Below, piece by piece: positions 1 to 7,592 of a stretch of DNA of 64,000 bases. Made by a program: the position numbers and the translations under genes. The notes below the pieces were generated by a model, which worked only from the letters and a program-made list of their open reading frames with translations, was not told where the DNA came from and did no database searches. Every line of letters starts with the position of its first letter. Positions within the stretch are counted from its first letter, which is position 1. This stretch comes from Rubrivivax sp. A210. Lineage in GTDB: Bacteria; Pseudomonadota; Gammaproteobacteria; Burkholderiales; Burkholderiaceae_C. Where the stretch lies: assembly GCF_904426505.1 (NCBI RefSeq), contig NZ_CAJGBN010000001.1, positions 434,001-498,000 of the forward strand. The letters are read 5' to 3'.

Positions 1-1016
1 GCCTTGACAATGGCCAGCGCGTCACCTTCCAGCGGCAGCACATGCTTGCGCGGCTGCTGTCTGCGGCCCTTCGGGTCGTGCAGCACCAGGGTGTTGCTGT
101 CAGGGTTGAAGTCTTGCAACTTCGCCCGCAGTAGCTGGGTGGTGCGCTGGCCTCCCAACAAAATGACCAGAGCGATGGCGCAGTGCGCAAGGGGCGCGTC
201 GGTCAGCGGCTTTTCGGTGAGGTAACGCCAGAGCGCGCCCAGTTCGGCGCCACTGAGGGCGCGCTCGCGGGCCCGGCTGAAGGCCGACAACGCCGCCGTG
301 TTGGCCACGGGGTTGGCTTCTATGCCGAAGCGCGTAAGTTCCTCCGGCGCGGTGGCGTCAAGCTCGGCCTTCAGCGCCAGCGCGTAGGCCGCGTGCAGGT
401 ACGCGCGCAGCTTGGCGGCCGTGCGCCCGCGTCCGCTATCGACCACGCCGCGGACTAGCGCGGCCACCTGCTTGCTGGTGAGGTCACGCGCCGGCAAGAC
501 GGCCCATTCCGTGCCCTTGACGTTCTTGCTGAAGATCGTGCGCACGTCCGTGGCGGAGACCTTGCCGGCCTGCTGCAGGTGCTTGACGTACCAATCGCAA
601 AGCGCGCTGACGGTGTAGTCGGTTGCCAGCATCTGCTCCAGGCGTTGGCTTTCGGCCTGCTGCACACGGCTGCGGGCCTCGGCCTGGCGGGCGCTCTCGG
701 CGGCGTCGAGATGGGCGGCCACATCGCGGCTTCCTTCGGCCCGGTGGAGGGCCGAAAGCGCGCGTGCACGCTCACGGGCCTGCTCCAGCGTGTAGCGCCC
801 TTCCATGGGCTTCGCGGTGAACGGGCACAGTGGGATGACCTTCCTGGCCCCGTCGATGGAGTAACGGTAGTACCAGAGCTTGGAACCAGTGCTGGACACC
901 CGCAGCACAAGGCGGCCGCCGCCACGGGTGCCGTCGTTGTCGCTGAGGTAGTAGTCGTCGGCCCCGGGCTTAGCGCGGTCGATGGCCAGTGCGGTCAGTC
1001 TGCTGCCAGTGGCCAT
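1..1016 (-). CDS. int: Tyrosine-type site-specific integrase, N-terminal part (runs off left edge)
   Basis: The minus strand is open from an ATG at 1016 to the window edge (338 codons). An in-frame TAA lies 24 nt upstream of the ATG, so the start is fixed. The N-terminal 100 residues fit the arm-binding DUF4102-like domain of P4-type integrases (RLVLRVSSTGSKLWYYRY). A helical core-binding segment follows (about residues 140-230), then the start of the catalytic domain with the first catalytic arginine in LLGGQRTTQLLRAK. The HxxR box and tyrosine lie beyond the edge. The gene is transcribed away from the tRNA-Asn fragment at 1176-1223, the usual place for an ICE integrase. Its role is excision and integration of the element at that tRNA. 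Confidence 0.88.
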   Translation of the reverse strand, partial: MATGSRLTALAIDRAKPGADDYYLSDNDGTRGGGRLVLRVSSTGSKLWYYRYSIDGARKVIPLCPFTAKPMEGRYTLEQARERARALSALHRAEGSRDVAAHLDAAESARQAEARSRVQQAESQRLEQMLATDYTVSALCDWYVKHLQQAGKVSATDVRTIFSKNVKGTEWAVLPARDLTSKQVAALVRGVVDSGRGRTAAKLRAYLHAAYALALKAELDATAPEELTRFGIEANPVANTAALSAFSRARERALSGAELGALWRYLTEKPLTDAPLAHCAIALVILLGGQRTTQLLRAKLQDFNPDSNTLVLHDPKGRRQQPRKHVLPLEGDALAIVK

Positions 1017-1175
1017 CCCGTTGCCTTTACGTTGCCGTTATGCGGCAAGATTGGCAGAGATGCCGTGAGACGTCAAGAGACGGCGAACCGCGATGCCTAA
1101 CGTTTAATCTAATCAAATCAACAGCTTACGTAGTCACCGCAAAGTGTCCTGTAAACCAGAGTCTGTAGAGTTCAA

Positions 1176-1223
1176 GGACTGTTAATCCGTAGGTCCCTGG
1201 TTCGAGCCCAGGTCGGGGAGCCA
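1176..1223 (+). other. tRNA-Asn 3' fragment, probable attachment site (att)
   Basis: From GGACTGTTAATCC onward this matches the anticodon loop (GTT anticodon), T arm (CCTGG-TTCGAGC-CCAGG) and 3' acceptor strand plus GCCA of tRNA-Asn. The 5' acceptor strand, D arm and half of the anticodon stem are missing; the bases to the left do not pair. It is therefore not a working tRNA gene but the 3'-end copy that tRNA-targeting integrases use as att. An integrase lies on the left and partition genes on the right, the order found at the joined ends of this ICE type. Confidence 0.85.
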
Positions 1224-1233
1224 TAGGTGTACA

Positions 1234-1263
1234 GGGGCTCGCATGCATGTGCATGCGGGCCCC
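1234..1263. other. Strong hairpin just inside the att site
   Basis: GGGGC-t-CGCATGC, loop atgt, GCATGCG-g-GCCCC: a 12-bp stem with one central mismatch and a 4-nt loop, 11 bp after the tRNA end. There is no T-tract. It could be a transcription attenuator that insulates the element from the tRNA promoter, or an integrase accessory site. Confidence 0.5.
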
Positions 1264-1364
1264 GCAAAGGCACCTAATGTCTTGGGGAATTCGCGAGTTC
1301 TTTGATGGCGTAGCAAGCGCCTCCTGCACCTCCACGCACCGTGTTTCACGGATCGGAGGAAGCA

Positions 1365-2264
1365 GTGATACGGACTTTCGCGGCTCTGAACAGCAAAGGT
1401 GGCGTCGGCAAGACGACGCTGCTCGCAAACATTGGTGGATTGCTCGCCGACATGGGTGCCCGCACCCTGCTCGTCGACGCCGACCCGCAGCCCAGCCTGA
1501 CCAAATACTTTGACCTCGGCTACGAGGCCCCACAGGGCCTGGTCGAGGTAGTCACGGGCGGCACGGTCACGCACCTGTCGATCTCCCGGACGTCGATCGC
1601 CAACCTCGACCTCATACGGTCCAACGACGGCGAGGCCCAGCTGCAGCACTGGCTGCACGGTCGCGATGACCGCAGAGTGCGCCTGGCGAGGGCGCTCAAC
1701 AACCCCTACGTCCGCGATCACTACGACTACGTCCTGATCGACACCCAGGGCGCCATCGGCCCCCTGCAAACCGCGGCCGCCTTCGCGGCCGACACCCTGA
1801 TCTCGCCGCTGCCGCCCGACACGCCCAGCATCCGCGAGTTCCGCAGTGGCACGCTGCGCGTCCTGCAGCGCCTGGAGCACGACGAGAACGAGCCGCGCGC
1901 CGAGCTGGCGCCCATCCAGGCCGTCATCTGCCGCTACGACTACTCCCGCAACGCCAAGTCGCTGCTCTCGGCACTGCGCAGCGAGTTCGGCGAGCGCGAC
2001 CGGGTGACCATCCTGGACACCATGATCCCGAATGCAGTCGCCTACAAGGACGCATTCACGGCTCGTGTCCCGGTCCACACGGTCAACGACCGCAGCGGTG
2101 CCCGCTATCCCTCGGGCTACGAGGTCATGCACCGCATCGTCTGGGAGCTGATGCCCGATCTCTACGGCAATTTCGCCGGTCGGCTGCAGGGCAATCCCGA
2201 CGAAGTGTTCGGCACCCGCCCGACGGAATCGGGCCCGGCCGCGCGCCAGGGGGTACAGCCGTGA
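1365..2264 (+). CDS. parA: ParA/Soj-type partition ATPase of the ICE
   Basis: 299 aa. It has the deviant Walker A box KGGVGKTT (residues 11-18), the A' motif DADPQ (38-42) and a Walker B-like hydrophobic-D stretch near residue 124 (VLIDTQG). The GTG start at 1365 is chosen because GGAGGA lies 5 nt upstream; an earlier in-frame GTG at 1341 has no such site. Family knowledge: ParA ATPases of PFGI-1/ICEclc-type elements sit at the att-proximal end and stabilise the excised form. It overlaps the ParB-like gene by 4 nt (GTGA), so the two are translationally coupled. The first gene of the backbone operon. Confidence 0.93.
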   Translation: MIRTFAALNSKGGVGKTTLLANIGGLLADMGARTLLVDADPQPSLTKYFDLGYEAPQGLVEVVTGGTVTHLSISRTSIANLDLIRSNDGEAQLQHWLHGRDDRRVRLARALNNPYVRDHYDYVLIDTQGAIGPLQTAAAFAADTLISPLPPDTPSIREFRSGTLRVLQRLEHDENEPRAELAPIQAVICRYDYSRNAKSLLSALRSEFGERDRVTILDTMIPNAVAYKDAFTARVPVHTVNDRSGARYPSGYEVMHRIVWELMPDLYGNFAGRLQGNPDEVFGTRPTESGPAARQGVQP

Positions 2265-4183
2265 CCGCCCCGAAGAACCCCAAGCCCCTCGGGTTGCCCA
2301 TCAGCATCCCCGCCGCCCAGGCCATGGCCAACATGAAGGTGGCCGAGGAAATGGACACGAAGCGCGCCGCCCGCCGCGCAGGAACGAAGGTCAGCATGAA
2401 CGCCCTCAAGCCTGCCGAAGTGGCTCCCTTTGCTCGCACCGCGACCGAACGGCAGCCCAACAAGTCCGAGCGCGAGGCTGCGGCGATGCGCGCGAGTTAC
2501 CTTGTCGGTGACACCACGCCTTCGGCGGTGAACCTGTCCGTCAAGGATATCCCCGGGCCGATGCTGCTCGAAGTCACGGACATCGACTGCTTCGACCTCA
2601 ACCCTCGGCTCTTCGCGAACGAGAAGGTCGAGGACATCGAGGTCAGCATCCGCGCCGGCGGCTTCCACGATGCGTTGGTGGTTACCCGTCGCCGCGACGG
2701 CGACCGCTACATGCTGGCCGCTGGCTCGAACACCACACTGCGCATCCTGCAGGAGCTGTGGCGGACCACCCAGAACGAGCGCTACCGCTGGGTCAACTGC
2801 ATCTACCAGCCCTACGAGAGCGACGCACGGCTGCTTGCCCAGCACCTGGGCGAGAACCTGAACCGTGGTGACATGAAGTTCTGGGAGATCGCCAAGGGCA
2901 TGGTGGATCTCCTGGATCAGATCGAAGGTGAAGCGCGTGCTGCTTCGACCTCGGCGAAGCCGATGTCGCTGCGGAACCAGGCGGACGCACTTAATGCCCG
3001 CGGACTCCGTGCCAACAAGTCAGATATTTCGCTGTGGAGGTTTGCGGTTTCGGGACTTTCTGAGCTGGGCGAAAAGCTGCAAGCCCTGACCTTTAGAGGC
3101 GTACAAGACCACATCCAGCCGAAGACAAATGCCCTATGCAAGCTAGCCAGCAAGTTTGGCATTGACGAAGCTGCCTTCTGGTCTGAAGTCGTCAGACCAA
3201 CCTTGGCAATCGTCGCTGGGTCGCATGCCAATGGGGACATCGCAGTCGCCTTTGACGCCGCTGAGCTGTGCGACCAGATCGAGGCCGCGTTCGCCTACAG
3301 GGTCTCCGAGCCAGTGTCCAGCATTCGCCAGATGCTCAGCCTGCTCAAGCTGTCACCGGAGTTAACGCTCGTCGAGCTGCGCATGCCGTCTCCCAATCTC
3401 ATCGCAGGCGGGCCCGGCGAGAGAGAGTCCACCGCCGATGCCTCCCTGGCGCCAGAAGCCGAGAAGCCCAATGCCGCCGCACCGGCCCTCCAGGCCGCGC
3501 TGCCGCTGGGCCCGGGCCAGGTTCGTGGCGCCGGCGTCAACCCGCCAGCCACGAGGCGCGCGCCATCTCCACCCGCAGACGTCGATCCGGCAGCCGGCCT
3601 GCCGGCCACACGCACGCCCGCCGCGGCACCCAAGCCCAGCGTCGCCGGCCCGCTTTTCGACGGCGTGCAAGGCGACGCGGACCCATTGCAGTTCCTGCAC
3701 ACAACGGTCGAGCGCCTCCTCTTCGTGGCCGGCCTGCAGGACACGCTCCGCTATCGCGATGAGATGCCCTTGGGCTTCTTCATCGAGATGCCGGACCCGA
3801 CCATCCATGCACGCCGCAAGGTCGCACCTGGCAGTCCTGAGCATGGCGCGAGAGCCGTGAAGACGGTCGTCTGGTGGAGCCTTGTGCTGATGACCGGGCA
3901 GTTCCGCGACGGCTGCGTGCCCTACATCGATCACGACAGCCGGTTCTTCCGCCACTACTCGGTCGAGTCCGAAGCCACCAGTCCCCTGCATGGCACCGAC
4001 ATCGAGCAGTCGGCGCCCGAACTCGACGAGATGCTGATGCACCGGCTCACGCCGGGCCAAATGCGCGAGGCCATGCAGGCCCTGCGCGACGTGGAGGAAG
4101 CCGCCGTGGCATTGCTAGACCAGCGCCCCGAGCGGTGGCGCCGAATGCTCGAACTCCGCCAAGCCTGGGGAGGCCAGTCGTGA
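2261..4183 (+). CDS. ParB-family partition protein of the ICE
   Basis: 640 aa with GTG start overlapping the parA stop. Residues about 95-230 carry the ParB/Spo0J-type N-terminal fold (LNPRLF followed by DALVVTRRRDGDRYMLAAGS and a helical segment). A Pro/Ala-rich linker spans about residues 375-470, and a second globular domain fills the C-terminal 170 residues. It matches in position and size the long ParB-like protein that follows ParA in PFGI-1-class ICEs. It probably binds element DNA and activates ParA. The stretch coding for about residues 242-330 (2985-3260) has many A/T third positions, unlike its flanks, which suggests a recombinant patch. Confidence 0.85.
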   Translation: MTAPKNPKPLGLPISIPAAQAMANMKVAEEMDTKRAARRAGTKVSMNALKPAEVAPFARTATERQPNKSEREAAAMRASYLVGDTTPSAVNLSVKDIPGPMLLEVTDIDCFDLNPRLFANEKVEDIEVSIRAGGFHDALVVTRRRDGDRYMLAAGSNTTLRILQELWRTTQNERYRWVNCIYQPYESDARLLAQHLGENLNRGDMKFWEIAKGMVDLLDQIEGEARAASTSAKPMSLRNQADALNARGLRANKSDISLWRFAVSGLSELGEKLQALTFRGVQDHIQPKTNALCKLASKFGIDEAAFWSEVVRPTLAIVAGSHANGDIAVAFDAAELCDQIEAAFAYRVSEPVSSIRQMLSLLKLSPELTLVELRMPSPNLIAGGPGERESTADASLAPEAEKPNAAAPALQAALPLGPGQVRGAGVNPPATRRAPSPPADVDPAAGLPATRTPAAAPKPSVAGPLFDGVQGDADPLQFLHTTVERLLFVAGLQDTLRYRDEMPLGFFIEMPDPTIHARRKVAPGSPEHGARAVKTVVWWSLVLMTGQFRDGCVPYIDHDSRFFRHYSVESEATSPLHGTDIEQSAPELDEMLMHRLTPGQMREAMQALRDVEEAAVALLDQRPERWRRMLELRQAWGGQS

Positions 4184-4848
4184 GCGCCCTACCCGCCTCC
4201 GGTTCCCTGTCGGCGGGAGGCGCCCGCGGCGTGCTCCTGCCCGTGCGCGATCCCGCCACCCGCCTCTTCCTGCTCACGCGTCTGATCGTGTCCTTCGACG
4301 AGTCCGACCAGCAGACGCTGGCCGCGCTGGTCGCCTGCGGCTTCACGCCGGAGCTGATCGACAAGCTGCGGTCCATGTCGATGGCCGACGCGATGCGCTT
4401 CGCCTCCTCCTGCTGCGGCCTGTCGGTGGGTGTCGACGGCGCTGCGGTACGACAGCAGATGAACAGCCTGGAGCGTGCAAGAACGGATCGCCAGATGTAC
4501 GAAGGCTTCATCCGTGCGGGCGCCTCGCCAACCCTGGTGTCGCGGCTGTTCGGCGTGTCGTCGGACGATGTGCGCCGCCTGCGCAAGCTGATCGCGCCCG
4601 GCGCGGCCACCGGTGGCCGGCCGCGCATTCCCGACGAGGTCGTGCGCGGCGAAATCGAGTCCGTCTGGCGTGACCTCGAGAAGCAAGGGCACGGTGAGCG
4701 TGAGGCGCTGTGGCGGCTTCACCAGCAGTTTCAAGACCTGTCCATGGCCACGCTGGAGACGGTCATTCGCCCGCCCCGTCCACTGGTCGACGTGGGCCCG
4801 GCCTGGCCGCTCACGAGCCGCGGACTCGGCAACCAGGCCACCGCCTGA
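4180..4848 (+). CDS. DUF2857-family ICE protein
   Basis: 222 aa. The GTG start overlaps the previous stop (GTGA), with GGGGAGG upstream at 4167-4173. The sequence is mostly helical with a possible helix-turn-helix around residues 105-145 (SPTLVSRLFGVSSDDVRRLR). Family and position match the DUF2857 proteins found directly after ParB in this ICE class, often described as possible transcriptional regulators (inference from the HTH). Co-transcribed with parA and the ParB-like gene. Confidence 0.8.
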   Translation: MSALPASGSLSAGGARGVLLPVRDPATRLFLLTRLIVSFDESDQQTLAALVACGFTPELIDKLRSMSMADAMRFASSCCGLSVGVDGAAVRQQMNSLERARTDRQMYEGFIRAGASPTLVSRLFGVSSDDVRRLRKLIAPGAATGGRPRIPDEVVRGEIESVWRDLEKQGHGEREALWRLHQQFQDLSMATLETVIRPPRPLVDVGPAWPLTSRGLGNQATA

Positions 4849-4885
4849 GCGAGTCCGAATTCAGTAGCGACTTCGAGGAAGCACC

Positions 4886-5485
4886 ATGGCCACTCTGCCC
4901 GTCGAGAACGCCCCTCGCACCCTAGCTGAGGCGTCGAGCACGACTGCTGTGAGCGCCGAGCGAGCGCCGGCAATGCCTAGCACGAGCCCCGTGAGGGTGC
5001 GCCGCAGCCCCCGGCCGGCCGCCACCGACGAGCTGGCCATTGCGCGCCGCCGCAAGGCCCACGAGCGAAGCACCGTGGCCCGCTACGTGGACGAACGTCT
5101 GGACGCGATGGAGTGCGAAGAAATCTATTCCGTGCCGGTGCTGTACGTGGCCGTCGCCGGTAGCCTGGCTCCGGCGCATCTGCTCTTTCTGGTCGCGAAG
5201 TGGAGCGAGCGGACCTATGCAGACACCGGCTCAGGCTGGGTACGCCAACCGGTGCAGACCTGGGTGAATTTCTCCGGTCTGGCCGAGAACGACTGGATGG
5301 CAGCCCGCGAGACGCTGCGCGAGCGCGGCCTCATCGAGGAGCGCCGGGGCTTCGATCTTGTCGAGCACGAGATCGTGACCGAGATCGCCTTCGTTCCCAG
5401 TGTCTTCGCGGCCGAGGTCGCCCGCGTGAGAGACGAATTGAGGAACGACGCCTGGCAGCGACTGCGCGACGGCCAGGGCCTTTGA
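4886..5485 (+). CDS. Conserved ICE protein with winged-helix-like region, function unknown
   Basis: 199 aa. The first 65 residues are Ala/Pro/Arg-rich and probably disordered. Residues about 70-170 look like a winged-helix fold (VAVAGSLAPAHLLFLVAKW ... ENDWMAARETLRERGLIEE), resembling the N-terminal part of the replication protein encoded next. ATG with AGGAAGCACC just upstream. It lies between the DUF2857 and STY4528-type genes in one operon. I infer a DNA-binding accessory role in replication or its control. Confidence 0.75.
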   Translation: MATLPVENAPRTLAEASSTTAVSAERAPAMPSTSPVRVRRSPRPAATDELAIARRRKAHERSTVARYVDERLDAMECEEIYSVPVLYVAVAGSLAPAHLLFLVAKWSERTYADTGSGWVRQPVQTWVNFSGLAENDWMAARETLRERGLIEERRGFDLVEHEIVTEIAFVPSVFAAEVARVRDELRNDAWQRLRDGQGL

Positions 5486-5518
5486 GGACGCCGAAGACAG
5501 CAAGCCTCCCGGAACCTC

Positions 5519-7279
5519 GTGGTCCCATTCCGCAAACCCGCTTCGACCGGCTCCGGCCTTCGGATGCCCGAGTTCGGGCGTCGGCTCCCCGGCGAACCTG
5601 AGCCGGACATGTCAGGCGCGGCCGCCGCCCAAGTCGGGGCCGCATTCGATTCACCCGATCCGAGCGCGCGGCAGCGCGCCAAGGCGCCGAAGTGGCCTAG
5701 AGCTGCTGCGCCGTCACCGGGCGCGGGCGAGACGGCACGCGGACCGCTCGCCGCCCCGGGCGTTCGCTCGAGATCGATCGCCATCGCGACGCGCGTGATG
5801 GGCATCGTGCGCGACGCGGCAGCCGGCGTGCTGCTCTGCCAGCTGATCTATTGGACTCGCCGCGGCGTCGACGTGCTGGACCGTGACGGCTGGGTATTCA
5901 AGACCGCCCGCGAGTGGGAGATTGAGACCGGCATGTCCTGGAAGGTCCAGCGCCGGGCCCGCAATACCTTGCTGGGCATGGGCGTAATGGAGGAACGCAA
6001 GCAGCTCATGCCTGCCCGTCTGGAGTTCCGGCTCAAGCTCGGCGCCCTGAGCCTGATGCTGGCCGAGCGTGCCGAGCTTGAGATCGACGGCATGGACCTG
6101 GAGCAATTCCGCGACAGCCGCAACCCGGCCGCCGACGAACTGGTCGGCCGGGCCTTCCTGTTCCATGGAGCACTGGCTCGGGTGCTTCCGCTGAACTCGG
6201 CCATGATGTGCTCGCGGCTGCTGGCCGGGGCCCGCATGCCCTCGTTGGAGCCACAGATGCTGCTCCAGACGGCGGCGCGCGTGCCTGGCGGCTGTACGCG
6301 CCTGGTGACCCTGCACCGCGACGAGTGGCGCGGCGAGACCGGCCTGTCGCGCGATCAGTGGCAGACCGCCCGGCGCAATCTTCGCGAGGCCGGCGTGCTG
6401 GTCGAGCGCCGGCACAACTTCCCTCGCCGCGTGGACCTCGCGGTGAACCTGCGTGCCCTGGCCGACGTGCTGCGCCAGTCGTCCAAGTCCCCGGTGTTCT
6501 TCGAGGAGGCCGAGGCGGGCCGGATGGACGGCGACAGGGATGCCGACCACTCTGGACACCCAGAACGCCCCTATAGGTTGGATCGGGCGAAACAGCAAGG
6601 TGGATTTGGGCATCGCCCGATCCCACCCAGCCAATCGCCCGATCCTGCCGATACGGATCGCCCGATCCTGCCGACAGTGATCGCCCAATCCCGCCTTTAC
6701 CCTCTTGGATTACAGGATTCATTACACCCACCACGACAGGAAGCGCGGGCGCGCGGCCCGGAGCCAGTGCCGTCTGATCGCCCATTCCCACCCAGCCTCG
6801 GCACCTGGGGTGGGGGTGGGTTCTATGCAGCCATCAAGATGGAATACCGGCCGGTGCAGGCACCGGCAATGGTGGCGGCCCGAAGCAGCACGCCACCAAG
6901 CCCGCTGATCTGGCCCAAGCTTTTCGCCGAGACTGACCAGGCCATGGCCCAGCAGCACCTGCATGGGCTGGATCGGTCGATACAGCAAAGCGTGCTCGAC
7001 GAGATCGACTGGATGCGCGAGTCGGGCAAGCCGATCCGCTCGCCGGTGGCTCTTGCCCGCGCCCTGGCCACCAGGGCCCGCAGGGGCGAATTCGCGCCCG
7101 ACGGCGCTCACCGGGTAGCCAGCGCCCGCCTGCAGTCCGTGGCCGATGAAATGCGCCGACAGGAAGAAGCACGAGTGCGTGCCCAGCAGACCAAGGCCGC
7201 ACTCAGCCCCGAGGCCGAAGAGGCGAGAAAGCGCGCGATGAGGGCCCGCGATGAGATCGTCAAGCGGAGGGTGGCGTGA
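5519..7279 (+). CDS. STY4528-family ICE/pathogenicity-island replication protein
   Basis: 586 aa if the GTG at 5519 is used; in-frame ATGs at 5564 and 5609 are alternatives and none has a clear ribosome site. Residues about 85-330 contain two winged-helix-like blocks (VLLCQLIYWTRRGVDV; SRDQWQTARRNLREAGVLVE). Residues about 350-430 are a Pro-rich low-complexity linker. The C-terminal 150 residues are helical and charged. Family knowledge: such proteins are annotated as replication proteins of genomic islands. The linker-coding DNA holds an array of iteron-like repeats (6580-6788), as in lambda gene O, so this protein probably binds an origin inside its own gene. Confidence 0.85.
   Translation: MVPFRKPASTGSGLRMPEFGRRLPGEPEPDMSGAAAAQVGAAFDSPDPSARQRAKAPKWPRAAAPSPGAGETARGPLAAPGVRSRSIAIATRVMGIVRDAAAGVLLCQLIYWTRRGVDVLDRDGWVFKTAREWEIETGMSWKVQRRARNTLLGMGVMEERKQLMPARLEFRLKLGALSLMLAERAELEIDGMDLEQFRDSRNPAADELVGRAFLFHGALARVLPLNSAMMCSRLLAGARMPSLEPQMLLQTAARVPGGCTRLVTLHRDEWRGETGLSRDQWQTARRNLREAGVLVERRHNFPRRVDLAVNLRALADVLRQSSKSPVFFEEAEAGRMDGDRDADHSGHPERPYRLDRAKQQGGFGHRPIPPSQSPDPADTDRPILPTVIAQSRLYPLGLQDSLHPPRQEARARGPEPVPSDRPFPPSLGTWGGGGFYAAIKMEYRPVQAPAMVAARSSTPPSPLIWPKLFAETDQAMAQQHLHGLDRSIQQSVLDEIDWMRESGKPIRSPVALARALATRARRGEFAPDGAHRVASARLQSVADEMRRQEEARVRAQQTKAALSPEAEEARKRAMRARDEIVKRRVA
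6580..6788. repeat. Iteron-like array inside the rep gene, candidate replication origin
   Basis: Five direct copies of ATCGCCCGATCC or a 1-2 base variant start at 6612, 6634, 6657, 6680 and 6777; the first four are 22, 23 and 23 bp apart. An inverted copy (GGATCGGGCGAAACAGC) begins at 6580, a degenerate inverted copy lies near 6970, and an exact inverted 17-mer at 7452. Successive copies fall in different reading frames, so the DNA and not the peptide is conserved. A stretch at 6695-6725 (TTTACCC to ATTACA) is about two thirds A/T by my count, a possible unwinding element. Two helical turns per repeat fits an initiator-binding iteron array. Confidence 0.75.
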
Positions 7280-7592
7280 GCACGTGGGCCCTCGGAAGTT
7301 GTAACTGTCCAGCCGCTGGACAGTTACAGACTGACACGTTCGACGGTCCTTCGGTCCATGTCGCCCGACCAACTGTCCACCGCGAACCCACCACAGTTGC
7401 GATTGATCAACCGAAAGCCGAATCGAGCATGGCGTCTCCAGATGCTAGGCGGGATCGGGCGAAACAGCCCCTCCGCCTAGTTCGCGCGGTTTGGACTCTC
7501 AGCGATCCACGAATTCCCCTCAATCCGTCTTCACCACCGCGCGCCGGATCACCTGCGCGTGCTTTCTCAACCTTTGCCCAAGGAGTAACCTG
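7280..7592. promoter_or_regulatory. Intergenic region with perfect 13-bp inverted repeat and a further iteron copy
   Basis: At 7301-7327 the arms GTAACTGTCCAGC and GCTGGACAGTTAC flank a single central base, a perfect 13-bp dyad. Related half-sites (AACTGTCCA, ACAGTTG) follow downstream. At 7452-7468 the 17-mer GGATCGGGCGAAACAGC repeats exactly the sequence at 6580-6596 in the rep gene. The dyad could be an operator for the next gene, a repressor site controlling replication, or part of the origin. No credible gene fits here. Confidence 0.6.

Noticed and set aside
1150..1223. Functional tRNA-Asn gene
   Set aside because: The 5' acceptor strand, D arm and part of the anticodon stem are missing; only the 3' 48 bp match, as expected for an att copy.
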